DNA from: Roseburia sp. CAG:303
GTDB taxonomy: Bacteria; Bacillota; Clostridia; Lachnospirales; Lachnospiraceae
Direction: 5' to 3'
DNA: 19,995 nucleotides
NCBI GenBank assembly: GCA_000437755.1
Contig: FR900109.1
Span: 42,877 to 62,871 of the forward strand
The notes beneath the pieces are model-generated. The model was not told the DNA's origin and did no database searches. It was given only the letters and a program-made list of their open reading frames with translations. Each line of letters starts with the position of its first letter. Positions within the stretch are counted from its first letter, which is position 1. Of this stretch, positions 15,275-19,995 are shown one piece after another. Position numbers and translations under genes: made by a program.

Positions 15275-16666
15275 ATGAGAAATACTGTTGTTCGTTTGAC
15301 ATCACTAACTTTAAAGAATATTAAAAACGTAAAGAATGGTACTATTATAATGCCGCGTGCTGATGAAAAGAAATTTGAAGGCTGCAAAGCAGAGATTTTA
15401 GGAATTTATGGACAAAATGGATCAGGTAAAACAGCAATTGTTGATGCACTTTATTTTTTGCAGAATATTATGACTGGGGAGAAGTTAGAACAAAGCATTT
15501 TGGATTATATTGATACAGATGAGGTAGATGCAGAAGTAAATGCAGAATTTAAAATATTTGAAGATAGCATACTGTATGAAGTTGGGTATCATATTCTTGT
15601 TTCAAAAGCAGATAATGTTAGTGTTATTGAAAGAGAATATTTAAATTGTGCTATTAATAAAGATGGATATAGAACTAATAAGAATATTTTTATGGATTAT
15701 CAAAGAACTCAGTCAGAGGTTGTATTTACACCATTGAAAAGACTTGCGGAATTGGTAGGAAAAGATAAAAATGCAAAAATGGATCTTATTGTTGCACGAA
15801 AAATGGCAGAGAGGGGAAATTACTCCTATATTTTTGGAAAGGAAAGCAGGGAAATTTTCTTCAAACAGAGAGAGGGTTTTAAGGAATATGCCACGGTAAT
15901 TCATGCGCTGTTTAATTTTGCAGTTAGGGATTTGTTTGTTATTAGAAATTCCCATTCAGGTGTAATATCTGCCAATTTTCTGCTTCCCATGGCTTTTCGT
16001 ATTGAAAAGGAAAAAACAGGAATGAAAGGAGATTTTGCAGTTCCATTAATGGAGCCAGTTATTCTAAATACTAAAAAGAAAGACATTCTTCTTGAGATTG
16101 TAGAGCAAATTAATACTGTTTTATATACCATTATTCCAGGAATGAGCATTGAAGTAAAAAATTATGGAAAACAGGCAATGGATTCAGGCGAAGAAGGTTG
16201 GAAAGTTGAACTTATGTCAAATAGAGAAGGGAAAAAAACAATTCCAATTCGCATGGAATCTGAAGGAATTATTAAGATAGTATCTATTTTAAATGTTCTG
16301 ATTCAGGCATTTGGCAATCCGTCTATTTGTCTGGTTATCGATGAATTAGATTCTGGAATTTTCGAATATATGTTAGGTGAATTATTAGATATTTTTAATA
16401 AGAATGCAAAAGGTCAGTTAATTTTTACATCTCATAATCTTCGGGCATTAGAAATGTTAGATAAAGGTAGTATTATGTTTTCTACCACAAATCCAAAGAA
16501 TAGATATATTCATATGAAGAATGTAAAAGGTTCTAATAACCTGCGCAGTATGTATATTAGAAGTATTACACTTGGCGGTCAGGCAGAAAATATATATGAA
16601 GAAACTGATAGTTTGAAAATAGCACGAGCATTTAGAAAAGCGGGAAGGAGACTGCAAGATGAGTGA
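15275..16666 (+). CDS. AAA15/ABC-type ATPase, probable defence-module subunit
   Basis: A 463-aa soluble ATPase of the SMC/OLD/AAA15 type. Walker A GQNGSGKT is at 46-53, after the typical opening LTLKNIKNVKNGTI. A signature-like MESEGIIKIVSILNVL lies at 327-342. Walker B CLVIDELDSG is at 352-361, with catalytic E357, and the H-loop TSHN at 385-388. All motifs are intact and in order, so ATPase activity is expected. AGGAGGT (15263-15269) lies 5 nt before the ATG. The next gene overlaps by 8 nt and encodes a TOPRIM-like protein. This pairing matches ATPase-plus-TOPRIM phage-defence systems such as AbiL, PARIS and OLD/Gabija (established architectures). Which of these, if any, it belongs to is not decidable by eye. 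Base composition is more AT-rich than in flanking genes, suggesting acquisition. Confidence 0.8.
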   Translation: MRNTVVRLTSLTLKNIKNVKNGTIIMPRADEKKFEGCKAEILGIYGQNGSGKTAIVDALYFLQNIMTGEKLEQSILDYIDTDEVDAEVNAEFKIFEDSILYEVGYHILVSKADNVSVIEREYLNCAINKDGYRTNKNIFMDYQRTQSEVVFTPLKRLAELVGKDKNAKMDLIVARKMAERGNYSYIFGKESREIFFKQREGFKEYATVIHALFNFAVRDLFVIRNSHSGVISANFLLPMAFRIEKEKTGMKGDFAVPLMEPVILNTKKKDILLEIVEQINTVLYTIIPGMSIEVKNYGKQAMDSGEEGWKVELMSNREGKKTIPIRMESEGIIKIVSILNVLIQAFGNPSICLVIDELDSGIFEYMLGELLDIFNKNAKGQLIFTSHNLRALEMLDKGSIMFSTTNPKNRYIHMKNVKGSNNLRSMYIRSITLGGQAENIYEETDSLKIARAFRKAGRRLQDE

Positions 16667-17086
16667 GAAAAAAGTAGTTGCAGTGATTGTTGAGGGGCCT
16701 AGTGATGAAAATGCTATAGGTGGGATATTGAAAGAAATTTTTTCTTCAGAGGAAGTGCAATTTGCAGTGGTTCATGGAGATATTACATCTGACAATGGCA
16801 CAACAAAAGAAAATGCAGTGTCAAAAATAGGTGCACTAATAGAAACTATAAGGAGTAGGTATGGATATAATTGGAGAGATTTTGTAAGAATTATTCATAT
16901 AGCTGATACAGATGGAGCATTTGCCCAAAATTGTATTAAGGAAAAATTTTAGAGTTTATAGAGTTTATTTCAGATAAGTCATTTGCTGTCGATGGAACCT
17001 ATAGGGAAACATGGAAATATATAGAAAAAGATATGAATTCTCTTCAGCGTCATTCTAATATGCATTTGATTTTTACAACAGATTAG
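16659..17086 (+). pseudogene. Broken TOPRIM-like partner gene (frameshifted, probably internally deleted)
   Basis: The intact frame (16659-16952, 97 aa) begins MSEKKVVAVIVEGPSDENAI. VEGPSDE is a TOPRIM-style acidic motif, and HIADTDGAF (about 81-89) supplies the second acidic motif (DTD). It stops at TAG after KEKF. Downstream, another frame (16949-17086) reads on as LEFIEFISDKSFAV and then TYRETWKYIEKDMNSLQRHS, ending in TAG at 17084. Adding one T to the TTTT run at 16947-16950 would join both into a 142-residue protein. From memory, full-length relatives are over 200 aa and have roughly 90 residues between the DTD motif and this C-terminus, so an internal deletion near AFAQ (16918-16929) is also likely. 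AAGGAG (16645-16650) serves the start, which overlaps the ATPase stop. A sequencing error in the homopolymer would explain the frameshift but not the short middle. Confidence 0.7.
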
Positions 17087-17100
17087 ACAAAATTTATTAA
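17072..17100 (+). promoter_or_regulatory. Candidate promoter of the transglutaminase/dockerin gene
   Basis: TTTACA (17072-17077; 5 of 6 to TTGACA) and TATTAA (17095-17100; 4 of 6) are separated by 17 nt. Transcription would start near 17107, just before the GGAAAGGA ribosome site. The -35 box lies within the last codons of the broken TOPRIM gene. The context is AT-rich, so support is moderate. Confidence 0.4.
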
Positions 17101-17128
17101 AGCAGAATAAGGAAAGGACTACTCAAAG

Positions 17129-19741
17129 ATGAAAAAATCAATAACAAAAATAATATCTATTCTGACAGCAGCAATGCTTGCAGTAACACCGGCATTTCAG
17201 TATGCACCGGCATTTTATGCTGCTGAATCGGAATCGACAGAAGAATTAACCGATGCGGTAAAACAGGAAGTGGTACGGAGAATAAAGGCGATTGAAAAAG
17301 CAGATGACGATTATATATATTGTGATATTTCAGACTTGAATCTGCCGGAAAGCAGTAAACAGGAGTTAAAAGATTATATCAATGAGCTGACAGCAGACGA
17401 TGCTGGGATGTACTGGATGGAATGGTGTGTCCCATTGGCATCGGATAATAAGATTACGAAAGTCGGCATCTCCCTGAAGGAGAAGTATTATCAGGCTGAT
17501 TCAAAGTCGATTGACAAGGCAGCGGCAAAGCAGGATTATGAAATACTGCAGAAGCGTCTGGCGAATGGAGAATTAAAGACCATTTTAAAAGAACGGTTGT
17601 TAGGCGACGGACTGGAAAAGCATACCGTAGATGTGAGGGATTTAAAATTGTATGCAATAGATGATTCGGTATTGACAGAATTAATCAGTGAGGATGCGGA
17701 CCTTTACTGGATTTTGGAATTTGAATTTGAAGATGATTATTATTTGGCTGGAACAGACGAAGAAAAAGAAAAATATCATTTAAGAGAAATCAGACCGACA
17801 GTCAAGGAAAAGTATCAGGATGCTTCCTTTGAGTATGGTGTTAATCTGGAACTTGCCAGACAGGATTTTGAAGAACTTCAGGAAAGACTGAAAGTGGAAG
17901 GCTGGCAGCAGATTTTAAAAGAAAGAATTCATGACAGTGTAAGAGAGAATGCACAAAATACACTTGATTTTCGTATCAATATACGTGATTTGAACATTCA
18001 GATGGAAGCAGCAGAATTAGAGGCATATATCGGTAAACTTGGGTTTACAGACCCATACTGCTTTGCGGTCGGAGAAGGTTCAAGTGCAAAATCAGACAGA
18101 GAGGGAAAATATATAGAGCGTATTGGGTTAAGACCGCGTCTGGATTATAGAAAGGAAGATGGAAGCGGTGTAGATTATGATAAATTATTCCAATCCTTTT
18201 ATCATTACCGCTATCGCATTTCATCCCTGACTTCCCAGATGGATGAGAGCATGAGTGATGTGGAAAAAACATTTGCAGTCCAGCAGTGGGTGACGAGAGA
18301 AATAGATTATAATCTTCAGTGTTCACATAATTTATACCAAATGTTAGATGACGGATTTGCAATATGTCAGTATTATACGGAGCTGACCACAAATCTCCTG
18401 CAGATATACGATGTACCGGTGTATGATATTGCTTCCAATCCCATGAATCATGCCTGGAATATGGTAAAGCTGGATGGAAAATATTATCATATCGATAATA
18501 CCTGGAATGATGGTGGACATATTACGAACGATGAAGGAATCTCTGGTACGCAGTATTTCTTAAGAAGTGATGAGAGATTTTACAATATAATATCCCCGCA
18601 TTATGACTGGTATTGTACCAATCTTTCCAAGACACCGGTAAGCGATTCGGAAGATGCATTTGACGGATATATTTTCCGGGATGTAGAAGCAAAAAATCAG
18701 AATGCAAGATATAGTTATTATAAGGGATACTGGTATTATTTTGGTTCCAACGTGATTTATCGTTCGAAAATAGATGGTACGGACAAAGAGATTGTTGCAC
18801 GATATGGGGACAGCGGGAATACGATTGTAAATCTGTTTGTATACAAAGACCGCATCTATCTTGCATTGCAGGATGGAGTCTATGTCACAGATATGGCGGA
18901 TTTTGTGGCAGGAAAAACGGACATGGAGTGTGTCTATAATGTAAAAGAGGATGCGAAGCTGTCGTATATCGATCAGTTTACCATCAAACAGGATGCATTG
19001 CGTCCGGGTCAGAATGGAGTCGTAACAGTGATTCCATTAGAAAATCAGTCCTCGCTGAACATGAAAGAAACATCCATGGAATTAACCGTGGGCGATGTCG
19101 TCAAAGGTGATGTAGATTACATATCAGAAAGTGGAAGTGAGGCTATCTGGGGAACAGACAATACGGATGTCTTAGAAGTATCTGCGGATGGAACAATTAC
19201 CGCAAAAGCAGAAGGTACAGCCACAGTTTATGCAGGTGTAGATGATTGCATGGATAAAATGCAGGTAACAGTCACCAAAGCTGCAGATGCAAAAGATTAC
19301 GATAAGCTGTCTGAGATAAAAAATGGTTATACTTTTGAAACGGATAGTGAACTGGGAGTCCAGACAATACAAGGTATCTCAAGCGATAGCTCCGTATCCG
19401 CATTGAAAAAGAAATTTGCCGGTGCAAATATTGTTATCCGGAATGCAGAAGGCAGACAGCTGGAAAACAATCAAATGGTTGGCAGTGGATGCACCATCAA
19501 TCTGCTGAAAGATGGAACTGTTGTTGATCGTGCAGAGGTATTGATTAAGGGAGATGCGGATGGAGACGGACAGATCGATGTCATGGACATGGAAGCAGTT
19601 CAGAAAGATCTTCTGGGAATGAAAAAATTAGGTGGAATATACCAGAAAGCAGCACTTGTTACAGGGGATGAAACAGAATTAAGCATACTGGATATGGAAG
19701 CCATTCAGAAACACATTCTGGGAATCAGGAAAATAGTATAA
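17129..19741 (+). CDS. Secreted transglutaminase-like protein with BIG2-like and dockerin-like domains
   Basis: The 870-aa protein starts with a Sec signal peptide (MKKS, then a hydrophobic core to about residue 20, probable cleavage near AFYAA, 28-32). Three related segments follow (about 45-135, 140-245 and 255-345); each has a [VI]xDL motif (DISDLNLP, VRDLKLYA, IRDLNIQM) and ends in a basic/aromatic strand (KVGISLKEKYY, EIRPTVKEKYQ, RIGLRPRLDYR). The transglutaminase-like core (about 376-460) keeps the triad C413 (AICQYYTEL), H441 (NHAWNMV) and D456 (HIDNTWND). Residues 525-600 have YYKGYWYYF/IYRSKIDGT repeats of a propeller type. A BIG2-like domain lies at about 641-716. The dockerin-like end (808-870) has one good calcium loop (DADGDGQID) and a degraded second (TGDETELSI). 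Substrate and partner are unknown; peptidase or cross-linking activity is possible. Confidence 0.88.
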   Translation: MKKSITKIISILTAAMLAVTPAFQYAPAFYAAESESTEELTDAVKQEVVRRIKAIEKADDDYIYCDISDLNLPESSKQELKDYINELTADDAGMYWMEWCVPLASDNKITKVGISLKEKYYQADSKSIDKAAAKQDYEILQKRLANGELKTILKERLLGDGLEKHTVDVRDLKLYAIDDSVLTELISEDADLYWILEFEFEDDYYLAGTDEEKEKYHLREIRPTVKEKYQDASFEYGVNLELARQDFEELQERLKVEGWQQILKERIHDSVRENAQNTLDFRINIRDLNIQMEAAELEAYIGKLGFTDPYCFAVGEGSSAKSDREGKYIERIGLRPRLDYRKEDGSGVDYDKLFQSFYHYRYRISSLTSQMDESMSDVEKTFAVQQWVTREIDYNLQCSHNLYQMLDDGFAICQYYTELTTNLLQIYDVPVYDIASNPMNHAWNMVKLDGKYYHIDNTWNDGGHITNDEGISGTQYFLRSDERFYNIISPHYDWYCTNLSKTPVSDSEDAFDGYIFRDVEAKNQNARYSYYKGYWYYFGSNVIYRSKIDGTDKEIVARYGDSGNTIVNLFVYKDRIYLALQDGVYVTDMADFVAGKTDMECVYNVKEDAKLSYIDQFTIKQDALRPGQNGVVTVIPLENQSSLNMKETSMELTVGDVVKGDVDYISESGSEAIWGTDNTDVLEVSADGTITAKAEGTATVYAGVDDCMDKMQVTVTKAADAKDYDKLSEIKNGYTFETDSELGVQTIQGISSDSSVSALKKKFAGANIVIRNAEGRQLENNQMVGSGCTINLLKDGTVVDRAEVLIKGDADGDGQIDVMDMEAVQKDLLGMKKLGGIYQKAALVTGDETELSILDMEAIQKHILGIRKIV

Positions 19742-19787
19742 GAGAAGTGAAAAAGTGGAAGATTATATAAAATAGTATTGTAGGTAA

Positions 19788-19824
19788 TTGCAAAACACTT
19801 AAATTTTTGTAAGTGTATATGCAA
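19788..19824 (+). other. AT-rich imperfect hairpin downstream of the dockerin gene
   Basis: ACACTTA (19795-19801) pairs with TAAGTGT (19810-19816) around an 8-nt loop, and the outer TTGCA (19788-19792) pairs with TGCAA (19820-19824). No T-run follows, so as a terminator it would be weak. It may serve as the 3' end of the preceding transcript, or belong to the flank of the possible mobile element that follows. Confidence 0.35.
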
Positions 19825-19870
19825 ATGAAACATTACACGAAGGCACGCTCTCGCTACATTCGGCTGTGGC

Positions 19871-19909
19871 ACTAGGGAATCTTCCCGGTTTACCGGGTCC
19901 CTCTCTAGT
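19871..19909 (+). mobile_element. GC-rich hairpin, possible left end of an IS200/IS605-family element
   Basis: CCCGG (19884-19888) pairs with CCGGG (19893-19897) around TTTA, and ACTAG plus GGA (19871-19878) pair with TCC (19898-19900) and CTAGT (19905-19909), leaving small bulges. The hairpin and its upstream flank (from about 19838) are markedly more GC-rich than their surroundings. A promoter, ribosome site and ATG follow within 80 nt. IS200/IS605 elements have no inverted terminal repeats; they carry subterminal imperfect hairpins at each end, with tnpA soon after the left one. The right end and most of tnpA are outside the window, so the exact boundary cannot be given. Confidence 0.45.
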
Positions 19910-19928
19910 ACAACAAAAAATAAATAAC

Positions 19929-19957
19929 TAGGCATATTATGTATTTTGTGCTATACT
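19929..19957 (+). promoter_or_regulatory. Candidate promoter for the gene at the right edge
   Basis: TAGGCA (19929-19934; 4 of 6 to TTGACA) and TATACT (19952-19957; 5 of 6 to TATAAT) are 17 nt apart, with TGC just before the -10 (extended -10). The predicted start of transcription lies near 19964, followed by AAAGAGGT (19973-19980). Confidence 0.5.
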
Positions 19958-19986
19958 GGTATTATCAAGAAGAAAGAGGTACCAGT

Positions 19987-19995
19987 ATGGCATAC
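19987..19995 (+). CDS. Start of a gene cut by the window edge, possibly IS200/IS605 tnpA
   Basis: ATG GCA TAC follows AAAGAGGT with 6-nt spacing and the promoter at 19929-19957. Only MAY is visible. IS200-type TnpA transposases of Firmicutes often begin MAY, and the hairpin at 19871-19909 fits the left end of such an element. Three codons cannot identify a protein; this call rests on context. Confidence 0.35.

Noticed and set aside
16946..16952. Programmed -1 ribosomal frameshift in the TOPRIM-like gene
   Set aside because: The A-T run does not form a proper X-XXY-YYZ slippery heptamer, because the UUU codon cannot re-pair one base back, and no clear downstream structure is seen; a lesion is simpler.

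Overview
The window reads as chromosome of a motile, low-GC Firmicute, most likely a Lachnospiraceae member of the Roseburia/Agathobacter/Lachnospira type. The grounds are the A/G-rich coding sequence with strong GGAGG-type ribosome sites, the gene order (flhA-flhF-flhG-PilZ-cheB-cheA-cheW-cheC-cheD-sigma28-fapA, then rpsB-tsf), the use of CheC/CheD, and the look of the small accessory proteins. The genus is an inference; no 16S gene is present. Every supported gene is on the plus strand.

Region 1 (1-12891) is the distal end of a long flagellar/chemotaxis operon. It starts inside flhA (export gate), then flhF and flhG (SRP-type GTPase and its MinD-type partner, which govern flagellar placement and number), a YcgR-type PilZ protein (c-di-GMP control), cheB, cheA, cheW, cheC and cheD (chemotaxis core and CheC/CheD adaptation), a small two-helix membrane protein, sigma-28, a FapA/DUF342 protein, and three poorly known proteins: a 103-aa soluble protein, a membrane-anchored coiled-coil DUF6115-like protein, and a membrane-anchored protein with an MltG-like terminal domain. 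Genes abut, overlap or lie within about 60 nt, except for about 115 nt holding two tandem hairpins between fapA and the 103-aa gene. cheY, cheR and fliM/fliN/fliY are not here and would be expected upstream or elsewhere.

Region 2 (12892-15120) is the rpsB-tsf translation operon. It has a good extended -10 promoter, a roughly 120-nt leader with a stem, a hairpin between the two genes, and a textbook intrinsic terminator after tsf. The EF-Ts is unusually long (368 aa), with apparent extra sequence in the coiled-coil region.

Region 3 (15121-17086) is visibly more AT-rich. It holds a two-gene module: an intact ABC/AAA15-type ATPase and an overlapping TOPRIM-like gene. This resembles the ATPase-plus-TOPRIM architecture of phage-defence systems (AbiL/PARIS/OLD-like; inference). 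The TOPRIM gene is broken: its C-terminal end is still readable in another frame just downstream, so the module is probably a decaying or inactivated defence locus.

Region 4 (17087-19741) encodes an 870-aa secreted protein with three N-terminal repeats, a transglutaminase-like domain with an intact Cys-His-Asp triad, a probable propeller-like segment, a BIG2-like domain and a C-terminal dockerin-like pair whose second calcium loop is degenerate.

Region 5 (19742-19995) has no complete gene. It carries a GC-rich imperfect hairpin and, at the very edge, a promoter, ribosome site and the first three codons of a gene. The arrangement fits the left end of an IS200/IS605-family element with its tnpA, but the window ends too early to prove it.
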